Below are positions 15,665 through 23,265 of a DNA stretch of 64,000 bases, one piece after another. The stretch is from NCBI GenBank assembly GCA_002307235.1, contig DBTV01000004.1:55745-119744 (forward strand). Reading direction: 5' to 3'. The notes below the pieces were generated by a model, which did no database searches, had not been told where the DNA came from, and saw only the letters and a program-made list of their open reading frames with translations. This DNA is from Acidobacteriaceae bacterium UBA1307 (GTDB lineage Bacteria; Acidobacteriota; Terriglobia; Terriglobales; Acidobacteriaceae). The first letter of the stretch is position 1; every line of letters starts with the position of its first letter. Both the position numbers and the translations under genes were made by a program.

Positions 15665-18393
15665 ATTTTTTCGAGGTGCGCGAACTTTTCCATCAGCTTC
15701 TTCATGCCATGGCGGGTAAACATGACGGTGAGCTTGGCGTCTTCGCCCTCGCCCTCGCGGATCAGCACCGTGCCCTCGCCGTATTTGGCGTGGCGCACGC
15801 GCTGGCCTTTTTTAAGGTGCAGCGTACCACTTGGCCTGGCCTGCTCCGCAACCGGCTGCGCCAGCGCGCCGGGCGCAGGAGCCTTGCCGCCGAAGAACTT
15901 CGCAATGTTATCGATGCTGTTTTTTTCTTCCTTGGGCGCAGTCGACGCCGAGGAAGACTTCGGCGGCTTCATCCATGAGGCGACGAAGGGCTTGCCGCTG
16001 CCCGGCTTCGAGGACGAGGAAGAATCCTGGCTCTCATTCTCGTAGTCGTAGAACGGGTTGTCCTTCTTTTGCGGATAGGGTCGGCTACCATAGCCACGGG
16101 CCGAGCCATAACTTGCCCCATAACTCGAGTTACGAGCAGAGTTATACCCCTGCGACAACGCCTGCATCTGCGCGCCGAGATTTTCGACCAACTGCGTCGG
16201 AATCTCTTCAAGAAAGCGCGAGGGCAGAGCCTGCTCAGGCGCTTCGTTGCCGTAGCGGCGGCGATAGTTGGCGCGGGTAATGATGAGCGTGTTCATGGCG
16301 CGCGTCATGCCGACGTAGCAGAGGCGGCGCTCCTCTTCGAGCTCCTCGGGGTTCTGCAAGGTGCGCGAGTGCGGGAAGAGTCCTTCTTCGAGACCGACGA
16401 GAAAGACCAGCGGAAACTCGAGTCCCTTGGCGGCATGCAACGTCATCAGCGTCACGCGCGCATCGGGATCGATCTTGTCGGTGTCCGAGGCCAGCGCCGC
16501 ATGATCGAGAAAGTCGGCCAGGGTTTCGCCACGCGTCTCGGCATCGTGCGCCGCGTTGGCCAGTTCCTTCAGGTTTTCGACGCGGGTCAATGCCTCGGGC
16601 GTGCCCTCGGCCTCAAGCGACTTGATGTAACCCGAGCGATCGAGAATGAAGCGGATCAACTCAGGCAAGGTCGCCGCATCGCCCGGCGCGCGGAAACCTT
16701 CGTTTTTTGCTTCCTCTGGACTAGATTCCTGCGAAGGTGCGGGTACTTTCTTTTCGGCCTTCGGCTCGTCGGCAAAGGGTGAAAACAGCGAGGCGTCGAG
16801 CAGTGGCATCTGGTCTTCGTGACCGCCGAAATCAAAGCTCGTATTGGCATCTTCGGCGGCGGGTTCAGACTCGGCGGCACCGAAGGAGAAGTCGGTGTCG
16901 CCATCAGCCTCTGCGGCCACATCGGCCGTGAGCTTGCCTGCGAAGTCGGGGTCCATCATCGCCTGCGCATCGACGATCAACTGGCGGAAGCCATCGAGCG
17001 CCATCAGCGCGCGCGACGAGAGCAGCTTGTTCTTGATTGCCTCGCCCAGAATCTCCCAGGTGGAGCGGCCCGTCTCGAGCGCAAGCCGTTCAAGGTGCTC
17101 GAGCGAGGTTTTGCCGATGCCGCGCGTGGGCACGTTGATGACCCGCTGCAGCGCCATCGAGTCATGCGGATTGCGCACCAGACGCAGGTAGGCGAGCAGG
17201 TCCTTGATCTCGGCGCGCTCGTAAAAGCTGAAGCCGCCGACCATGGTGTAGCTGATGTTGTAGCGGCGCAGAGCCTCTTCAATCAGGCGCGACTGCGCGT
17301 TGGTGCGATAGAGCACGGCGCAGCGCTGATCCTCGTCGGGCGCGGGCTGCTTGCGCAGGTGGCTCTTGATGCGGTCGGCAACGAACAGCGCCTCGTTTTC
17401 GCCATCGGGCGCTTCATAATAGCCGATCTGCGAGCCGCCCTGGCGATCGGTCCAGAGCTTCTTGCCCTTGCGGCGCAGGTTGTTGGCAACGACCGCGCCG
17501 GCGGCTTCGAGAATCACCTGCGTCGAGCGATAGTTCTGCTCGAGACGCACGATCTTCGCATTCTCAAAATCCTTTTCGAAGTTGAGAATGTTGTTGATGT
17601 CGGCGCCGCGCCAGGAGTAGATGCTCTGGTCCTCATCGCCGACGGCGCAGACGTTTTTGCGCTCACCGGCAAGCAGCTTGAGCAGCTCGTACTGCGGGCG
17701 GTTGGTGTCCTGATACTCGTCGACGAGCAAGTAGCGATAGCGGCGCTGATAGCGCTCGCGCACCTCGCTGGAGCTCTTGAGCAGACGCACGGCCTCGAGC
17801 AGCAGATCGTCAAAGTCCATGGCGTTGTTCTTGCGCAGCTCGGACTCGTAGCTTTTGTAGATGTGCGCGATGCGCTCGCTGTTCGGGTCCTTCGAGCCGA
17901 GGAAGTATTCCTGCGGATCGACCATGTGATTTTTGGCCCAGGAGATGCGGCCGAGCACGGTGCGCGGCGTCAGCTGCTTGGTGTCGAGCCCCATGCGGCG
18001 CATGGCCTGCTTGACGATGTTCTGCTGGTCGCTCTCGTCGTAGATGGCGAACGAACGCGTCAGGCCCTGATCGCCGATGCGCAAGGCCTCGATGTCGCGG
18101 CGCAGAATGCGCACGCAGAGCGAGTGGAAGGTCGCGATGAGCGGCTTGGCCACTGAGCGGTTGCCGATCATTTTTTCGACGCGCGCGCCCATCTCCTTCG
18201 ATGCCTTGTTGGTGAAGGTGACGGCGAGAATCGCGTCGGGGGCGACGCCTTTTTCCTCGATGAGCCAGACGATGCGGTTGGTGATGACGCGCGTTTTGCC
18301 TGATCCGGCGCCGGCCAGGATCAGCAAGGGGCCTTCGGTGGTTTCGACGGCCGTGCGCTGTTCGGGATTCAGTTTGGCAAGAAGAGGATGCAA
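15661..18393 (-). CDS. ATP-dependent DNA helicase UvrD/PcrA with acidic insertion
   Basis: This 910-residue superfamily 1A helicase unwinds DNA 3'-5' in excision and mismatch repair. Visible motifs are Q (LNPEQRTAV), I (AGAGSGKTRV), Ia (TFTNKASKEM), II (LLVDEYQDTN), III (VGDEDQSIYSWRGA), IV (LEQNYRST), V (TLHAAKGLEFPLVF) and VI (EERRLCYVGMTRA). The C-terminal RVRHAKYGEGTVL is the PcrA/UvrD tail that binds RNA polymerase in other bacteria. Compared with the usual ~720-740 residues it is long. About 95 Asp/Glu/Ala/Pro-rich residues (roughly 480-575) are inserted, and a Ser/Tyr/Gly linker precedes the tail. Confidence 0.93.
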   Translation of the reverse strand: MHPLLAKLNPEQRTAVETTEGPLLILAGAGSGKTRVITNRIVWLIEEKGVAPDAILAVTFTNKASKEMGARVEKMIGNRSVAKPLIATFHSLCVRILRRDIEALRIGDQGLTRSFAIYDESDQQNIVKQAMRRMGLDTKQLTPRTVLGRISWAKNHMVDPQEYFLGSKDPNSERIAHIYKSYESELRKNNAMDFDDLLLEAVRLLKSSSEVRERYQRRYRYLLVDEYQDTNRPQYELLKLLAGERKNVCAVGDEDQSIYSWRGADINNILNFEKDFENAKIVRLEQNYRSTQVILEAAGAVVANNLRRKGKKLWTDRQGGSQIGYYEAPDGENEALFVADRIKSHLRKQPAPDEDQRCAVLYRTNAQSRLIEEALRRYNISYTMVGGFSFYERAEIKDLLAYLRLVRNPHDSMALQRVINVPTRGIGKTSLEHLERLALETGRSTWEILGEAIKNKLLSSRALMALDGFRQLIVDAQAMMDPDFAGKLTADVAAEADGDTDFSFGAAESEPAAEDANTSFDFGGHEDQMPLLDASLFSPFADEPKAEKKVPAPSQESSPEEAKNEGFRAPGDAATLPELIRFILDRSGYIKSLEAEGTPEALTRVENLKELANAAHDAETRGETLADFLDHAALASDTDKIDPDARVTLMTLHAAKGLEFPLVFLVGLEEGLFPHSRTLQNPEELEEERRLCYVGMTRAMNTLIITRANYRRRYGNEAPEQALPSRFLEEIPTQLVENLGAQMQALSQGYNSARNSSYGASYGSARGYGSRPYPQKKDNPFYDYENESQDSSSSSKPGSGKPFVASWMKPPKSSSASTAPKEEKNSIDNIAKFFGGKAPAPGALAQPVAEQARPSGTLHLKKGQRVRHAKYGEGTVLIREGEGEDAKLTVMFTRHGMKKLMEKFAHLEKI

Positions 18394-18531
18394 GGCTTAT
18401 CTGTCCGCGGGGAAGGTTTCCTTTCCCAGTTTAACGTCCGCGCGCTTGGCTGGCCCACCGAATCTGGCCCCTGAACCAACCCGTGACCCACGGCTGAGTT
18501 TTTTTGCGCACAGGTGGTGCAAAATAAATCC

Positions 18532-18933
18532 ATGCTCAATTTTGCACGTGGAACGGCGCTGCTGATTGGATTTTTACTCCTGGGGCAGTGGACGCACCGT
18601 CTGGGCTGTCCGATTCCGGGCGGCGTTGCTGGACTTTTATTGCTTTTTCTGGCGCTGAACTTCAAGATTGTTCCCCTGTCGTGGGTGGAAAAAGCCGCGG
18701 ATTATTTTTTGCATCACATGGTGTTGCTGTTCGTGCCGGTCACCGTCGGCCTGATGGATGCGGGCGGAATGCTCAAGCAATCGGGCGTGGCGCTGGTGGT
18801 CACACTCTTCGTAAGCTTTGTGGTGACGCTGACGGCAACCGGGCTGCTGGCGCGCTGGCTGCTGCCCTATGACGCCAACTCCGGGGCCGACGTGAGCGGC
18901 GAGATTCGCCAGACGCTCGAGGAACAGCCATGA
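18532..18933 (+). CDS. CidA/LrgA family membrane protein
   Basis: This 133-residue integral membrane protein has about four helices and the family signature (LGQWTHRLGCPIPGGVAGLLLLFLAL; VLLFVPVTVGLMDAGGML). LrgA/CidA proteins act with LrgB/CidB and are linked in other bacteria to murein hydrolase control, pyruvate uptake or export of small metabolites. A GTG at 18514 would add six residues. The ATG at 18532 is preferred by family alignment, though neither has a strong ribosome site. Its stop overlaps the next start (ATGA), showing coupling with the LrgB-like gene. Confidence 0.88.
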   Translation: MLNFARGTALLIGFLLLGQWTHRLGCPIPGGVAGLLLLFLALNFKIVPLSWVEKAADYFLHHMVLLFVPVTVGLMDAGGMLKQSGVALVVTLFVSFVVTLTATGLLARWLLPYDANSGADVSGEIRQTLEEQP

Positions 18934-19622
18934 GCGCGACCACCCTGCTCGCCCTGCCCGTCGTCAGCGTGGCGCTGTCGATTGCGACCTATACGCTCGG
19001 ACTCAAGCTGCATCATCGCTGGCGCTGGATTCCGCCGATTCTGGTGGCGGCCGCGCCGATTATTTTTCTGCTCATCGCCGTGCATGAGTCCTTTGACACC
19101 TATAACCGGGGCGGCGCGTGGCTGACCTGGCTTCTGGGCCCGGGCACAGTGGCGCTGGCGATTCCCATGTATCGCAACGGACTGGCGCTGCGCCCGTCGC
19201 TGCCGCGGCTGATGATTGTGGTCAGCCTGGGCTCGATGGTCGGCATGGCCTCGGCCGGGCTGACGGCGTGGCTGTGCGGCGCGCCCCGCGCGGTTGTGGT
19301 CTCGCTGCTGCCCAAGTCGGTCACGACGCCGATCGCCATCGAGGTCTGCAACCAACTGGGCGGCATCCCCTCAATCACGATCATGGTGGTGGTGATCACC
19401 GGCGTGCTGGGCGGCAGCTTCGGCGTTTCGATTCTGCGCGTGCTCCACGTCAACAGCGCGCGGGCCATCGGCGCGGCGATTGGCACCACCTCGCACGGAG
19501 TGGGCACGGCCAGCCTGATTCATCGCTCCGAGCGCGAGGCCTCGGTCTCCGCCTGGGCCATGGCCGCCTCCGGCATCGTCACTTCGATCGTTGCCACAAT
19601 TTTAAAAATTTTCATGCATTAA
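18930..19622 (+). CDS. LrgB family membrane protein
   Basis: This 230-residue inner-membrane protein has six or more helices. The LrgB-family core is clear: VVSLLPKSVTTPIAIEVCNQLGGIPSITIMVVVITGVLGG, then RAIGAAIGTTSHGVGTASLIHRSE with the conserved SHGVGTA. It is expected to form a complex or transport unit with the LrgA-like partner encoded immediately upstream with a 4-base overlap. A strong terminator follows 23 bases after the stop. No LytSR-like two-component regulator is nearby, so induction differs from Staphylococcus. Confidence 0.92.
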   Translation: MSATTLLALPVVSVALSIATYTLGLKLHHRWRWIPPILVAAAPIIFLLIAVHESFDTYNRGGAWLTWLLGPGTVALAIPMYRNGLALRPSLPRLMIVVSLGSMVGMASAGLTAWLCGAPRAVVVSLLPKSVTTPIAIEVCNQLGGIPSITIMVVVITGVLGGSFGVSILRVLHVNSARAIGAAIGTTSHGVGTASLIHRSEREASVSAWAMAASGIVTSIVATILKIFMH

Positions 19623-19645
19623 ATTTCAAAGACAAAGACAAAAAC

Positions 19646-19687
19646 GGAGTTATGCCTACAAACAACGGCATAACTCCATTTTTTATT
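19646..19687 (+). terminator. Intrinsic terminator of the lrgAB-like operon
   Basis: Perfect 11-bp stem GGAGTTATGCC / GGCATAACTCC with a 10-base loop followed by ATTTTTTATTT. Confidence 0.92.
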
Positions 19688-19730
19688 TCTGGCACGATCC
19701 CTCCGTACGCCGAGTTATTCTGAGAGCGAG

Positions 19731-20294
19731 ATGACGACAAACGACAAGAAACTTCGCAGGATTGCGGTGTATTGCGGCTCGGCCAATGGAACGGATCCGG
19801 CCTTTCTCACCGAAGCGCAACAGTTAGGCAAAGAGATTGCCGCGGCAGGGCTTGGGCTGGTGTATGGCGGTGCCAGCGTCGGGCTGATGGGCGCGGTGGC
19901 CGACGCGGCGCTGGCGGGCAACGCCGAAGTGATTGGTGTGCTGCCAGAGATTCTTGCCGGAAAAGAAATTGCACACCAAGGACTGACCAAGTTCGAGGTG
20001 GTGCCCACCATGCACGTGCGCAAGGCACGCATGGTCGCACTGGCCGACGCCTTTCTGGTTTTGCCCGGCGGCTTCGGCACGCTCGATGAGCTGATGGAGG
20101 TTGTCACCTGGGCGCAACTCAAGATGCACAAGAAACCGTGCATTCTGCTGAACACGAAGAGTTACTGGAATGGCCTGCTCGAGTTTCTCGACACGAGCGT
20201 CAGGGCTGGATTCATCAAGCCGGAGAACAGAAATCTGCTTATCGTCGCCAAAGATGCACAGGAAGCTGTGCAACTTGCACTGAATTCCTTCTAA
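19731..20294 (+). CDS. LOG family protein (cytokinin riboside 5'-monophosphate phosphoribohydrolase)
   Basis: This 187-residue Rossmann-like protein belongs to the LOG family, often misnamed lysine decarboxylase. The diagnostic motif PGGFGTLDELMEVVTW is present, as are the N-terminal IAVYCGSANG, the nucleotide-contacting VYGGASVGLMGAVADAAL and MHVRKARM. These enzymes hydrolyse the N-glycosidic bond of AMP or cytokinin nucleotides, releasing the base and ribose 5-phosphate. It lies 22 bases before the oxidoreductase gene in the same direction, so they may be cotranscribed. Confidence 0.93.
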   Translation: MTTNDKKLRRIAVYCGSANGTDPAFLTEAQQLGKEIAAAGLGLVYGGASVGLMGAVADAALAGNAEVIGVLPEILAGKEIAHQGLTKFEVVPTMHVRKARMVALADAFLVLPGGFGTLDELMEVVTWAQLKMHKKPCILLNTKSYWNGLLEFLDTSVRAGFIKPENRNLLIVAKDAQEAVQLALNSF

Positions 20295-20315
20295 CTCGAG
20301 AAGTTAGAGGATAGG

Positions 20316-21335
20316 ATGGTCGGTATGCCAAACAAACTCCGCTGGGGCGTACTCAGCACCGCCAAAATTGCATTGACGAAGGTTCTGCCCGGCATGCAAC
20401 AGGGCGAACAGACGGAGATTGCGGCGATTGCCTCGCGCGATCTCGACAAGGCACAACAGGCCGCCGCCAGGCTCGGCATCGCCAGGGCCTACGGCTCGTA
20501 TGAAGAACTGCTGGCCGACGCGGAGATTGACGCGATCTACAATCCGCTGCCGAACCATTTGCATCTGCCGTGGACGATCAGGGCCGCCGAGGCAGGCAAG
20601 CACGTGCTGTGTGAAAAACCCATCGGGCTCAACGTGGCCGAGGTCAGGCAACTGATCGCCGTGCGCGAACAGACCGGCGTGCAGATCGCCGAAGCCTTCA
20701 TGATCCGCTGCCATCCGCAGTGGCTCCGCGTGCGCGCGCTGCTCAACGAGGGGCGCATCGGACAACTGCGCTCGTTCTCGGGCATCTTCAGCTACAACAA
20801 TCAGGACCACAAAAACATCCGCAACATCGCCGCATACGGCGGCGGCGGGCTCTACGACATTGGCTGTTATCTGGTGCAGGCGGCGCGGTTCACCTTCGGC
20901 GCCGAGCCCCGGCGCGTGGTTTCACTGCTTGAGCGCGACCCACAACTCAAGATCGACCGGCTCAGTTCGGCACTGCTCGACTTCGAGGGCGGACAGGCCA
21001 CGCTGACCTGCTCGACGCAGATTCTGCGCCACCAGCGCGTGGTTCTGCTTGGCACAACGGGACGCATTGAAATCGAGATCCCCTTCAACGCTGGCCCCGA
21101 CCAGCCGGTGCGCATTCTCGTCGACAACAGCGGCGAACTCGATGGCAGCAGCACGCAGGTGGAAACGATTCCGGCGGCCGATCAGTACATGTTGCAGGGC
21201 GAGGCTTTTGCGCGCGCGGTGCGGGGCGAGGGCACGGTGCCGGTTCCGCTCGAAGACTCCCTCGGCACCATGGCAACGCTCGATGCGCTCTTCCGCTCCG
21301 CGCAAACCGGGCAATGGGAAGCGCCGCACGCGTAA
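20316..21335 (+). CDS. Gfo/Idh/MocA family NAD(P)-dependent oxidoreductase
   Basis: This 339-residue protein has an N-terminal Rossmann domain (RWGVLSTAKIALTKVLPGM; IAAIASRDLDKAQQAAARLGI; YNPLPNHLHLPWTIRAAEAGKHVLCEKPIGLN). The EKP motif carries the conserved Lys of the family. The C-terminal alpha/beta domain follows (GGGGLYDIGCYLVQAARF, with the DxGxY...AR signature). Members oxidise or reduce sugars, inositols or their derivatives. The substrate is unknown. The GGATAGG just before 20316 supports that start over the ATG nine bases later. It follows the LOG gene closely. Confidence 0.92.
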   Translation: MVGMPNKLRWGVLSTAKIALTKVLPGMQQGEQTEIAAIASRDLDKAQQAAARLGIARAYGSYEELLADAEIDAIYNPLPNHLHLPWTIRAAEAGKHVLCEKPIGLNVAEVRQLIAVREQTGVQIAEAFMIRCHPQWLRVRALLNEGRIGQLRSFSGIFSYNNQDHKNIRNIAAYGGGGLYDIGCYLVQAARFTFGAEPRRVVSLLERDPQLKIDRLSSALLDFEGGQATLTCSTQILRHQRVVLLGTTGRIEIEIPFNAGPDQPVRILVDNSGELDGSSTQVETIPAADQYMLQGEAFARAVRGEGTVPVPLEDSLGTMATLDALFRSAQTGQWEAPHA

Positions 21336-21391
21336 CTCCGAAGTAACTTTCTCCGGGCAATATTTCTCTTTGGATAAAAACTTTTTGCCCA

Positions 21392-21427
21392 AAAACAAAC
21401 CGGCGCGGAAAACTCCCACGCCGGCTT
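21392..21427 (-). terminator. Terminator of the basic GRPKK protein gene
   Basis: CCGGCG / CGCCGG arms with an A/T-flanked base. On the minus strand the stem is followed by GTTTGTTTTTGG. Confidence 0.6.
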
Positions 21428-21448
21428 GAATCAATGTCAGGGCCCGTG

Positions 21449-21697
21449 TTACTTGGCCGGAGAAGCCTTTTTCTGCGCTTCCCAACGGCGTTTCACAGCT
21501 TCCGCAATCCGCTTGCGGCCTTCCGGAGTCAGATTCCGCTTCTTTGCCTTCTTTTTGCCTGCCACGGGGACAGCCAACGGGTTTTTCTTGGGGCGGCCCA
21601 CTTTCTTGGTTGCCACACCGCCACTCAACAGCGTACGCGCCTGCTCCAAAAGAGCAATTTCGCGATCAATCGACGCTAAAATCTCTGAAACTCCCAT
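21449..21697 (-). CDS. Small basic protein with AT-hook-like motif
   Basis: This 82-residue protein has the N-terminus MGVSEILASIDREIALLEQARTLL (a likely coiled-coil helix), then a basic middle with GRPKKNP, which resembles an AT-hook core. The C-terminal half is LTPEGRKRIAEAVKRRWEAQKK, a motif recurring in small acidobacterial and planctomycetal proteins. GGGAG lies 5 bases upstream of the chosen ATG. The frame could open 11 codons earlier but without a ribosome site. DNA binding is inferred from composition only. It has its own terminator. Confidence 0.75.
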   Translation of the reverse strand: MGVSEILASIDREIALLEQARTLLSGGVATKKVGRPKKNPLAVPVAGKKKAKKRNLTPEGRKRIAEAVKRRWEAQKKASPAK

Positions 21698-21905
21698 AGA
21701 TTCTCCCTCTCGATCCGGCGAATGGAGCAACCTGCCAACATTAAGTCGCTATATCTATAGACGATCCGCCAGTCACCTTACAAGATAATTTGTTATTACT
21801 TGTTTGGCAATCGAGATACCGACCCGAAAGGATACAGAAAGAAAAGTTTTTTTCATTCTGTAACTCTTTCGGGCGGGAATTCTCAAAAAATGAATTATGA
21901 ATTTC

Positions 21906-22967
21906 TTACTTCGTGGAGGCCGCAGCGCACGCGGCCAGATCCCGGCAAAAGGCGTCAATCCGCTTCTTGTCCGCATCCCAGGCGAACATAAAGCGAGCCG
22001 CGCCGCCGATGAAGGTATAGAACTTCCAGCCGAGAGCGTGTAGCTTGCTGTAAATCTCCTCGGAGGCATCGAGAAAGACTGCATTGGCCTCGACCTTACC
22101 CTGGACCTTCACTCCGGGCACGCCGGAGACTTTCTCGGCAAAGTAGCGCGCGCACTCGTTGGCGTGCTGGGCATTGCGCAGCCAGGCACCGGATTCGATC
22201 AGTCCCACCCAGGGCGCGGAAAGAAAACGCATCTTCGAGGCGAGTTGGCCGGCCTGCTTGCAACGATAGTCAAAGTCGACCGAGAGCTTGCGGTCAAAAA
22301 AGAGCACCGCCTCGCCGACGGCCAGCCCGTTTTTGGTACCTCCAAAGCCGAGCACATCGACGCCAATCTTCCAGCTCAGCTCCGCCGGCGTGCAGCCGAG
22401 AGCCGCGCAGGCATTGGCGAAACGCGCGCCGTCCATGTGCAGCGACAGGCCGAGCGACTTGCACTCATCGGAGATGGCGCGAATCTCGTCGAGCGAGTAG
22501 ACCGCGCCGTTTTCCGTCGACTGGGTGATGGTGACCGCGCGCGGCTTCGGATAATGGATATCCTTGCGCTTGGTGGCCAGTTCGCGGATGCCGGCCGGGG
22601 TCAGCTTGCCACCGACGTTGCGCATCGACAACAGCTTTGAGCCATTGGAGAAGAACTCCGGCGCGCCACACTCGTCGGTTTCGACATGCGACAGATCACA
22701 GCAGATCACGCTGTGATAGGACTGGCTGAGCGCGGCCAGGGCGAGGGAGTTCGCCGCCGTGCCATTGAAGACGAAATAAACGTCGCAGTCGGTCTCAAAC
22801 AAGGAGCGGAACAGGTCCGAAGCCTTGGCCGTCCATGGGTCATCGCCATACGAGGTGACGTGGCCCTGATTGGCCGCCGCCATTGCGTCCCAGGCTTCCG
22901 GACAAATGCCCGCATAATTATCGCTTGCAAACTGTTGTGCCAATTCCTCTGGCGCGATGGTTGTCAT
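21906..22967 (-). CDS. Low-specificity L-threonine aldolase-type PLP enzyme
   Basis: This 353-residue fold-type I PLP enzyme has the family start FASDNYAGICPEAWDAM, the cofactor-phosphate region FVFNGTAANSLAL, SLHMDGARFANACAALG with the Asp that contacts PLP, and the Schiff-base lysine in LGFGGTKNGL. It cleaves threonine or allo-threonine to glycine and acetaldehyde. The ATG at 22967 has AAGGAAG upstream. The frame continues upstream to 23159, but that part shows no family similarity. The 250 bases beyond the start hold no other gene that I can support. Confidence 0.92.
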   Translation of the reverse strand: MTTIAPEELAQQFASDNYAGICPEAWDAMAAANQGHVTSYGDDPWTAKASDLFRSLFETDCDVYFVFNGTAANSLALAALSQSYHSVICCDLSHVETDECGAPEFFSNGSKLLSMRNVGGKLTPAGIRELATKRKDIHYPKPRAVTITQSTENGAVYSLDEIRAISDECKSLGLSLHMDGARFANACAALGCTPAELSWKIGVDVLGFGGTKNGLAVGEAVLFFDRKLSVDFDYRCKQAGQLASKMRFLSAPWVGLIESGAWLRNAQHANECARYFAEKVSGVPGVKVQGKVEANAVFLDASEEIYSKLHALGWKFYTFIGGAARFMFAWDADKKRIDAFCRDLAACAAASTK

Positions 22968-23220
22968 GAGAGCTTCCTTTGTGCAGTGGGAGATGAAAAT
23001 TGTCTGGCGACAGCCCGAGCAAAGACGCATCGATACGACAAGAGGGATTCTCCGCAGAAAAAGCCTCTCTGCGCAAAGTTTTTCGGACCCTCTGTAGGGG
23101 CGCGTCGTCCGAAGACCGGGTTGTATCCGCGACAAGTCAAAAAAAGGTGAAAACTGCAAGGACCACGGCAGTAGCGGCCCTGCAGCACACGGCTACATTC
23201 TGGCTCTATTTATGCGCTTT

Positions 23221-23251
23221 CAGGCCGTTTTTTGCCAAGAAAAACGGCCTG
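23221..23251 (-). terminator. Inverted repeat after the first GH3 gene
   Basis: CAGGCCGTTTTT and AAAAACGGCCTG form a 12-bp stem with a 7-base loop, 15 bases after the GH3 stop. The T/A runs inside the arms allow termination in either direction. Confidence 0.6.
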
Positions 23252-23265
23252 AACTGCGTTGAAAA

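Noticed and set aside
16819..18156. 445-codon plus-strand frame inside the helicase gene
   Set aside because: Antisense shadow of a gene with all helicase motifs intact.
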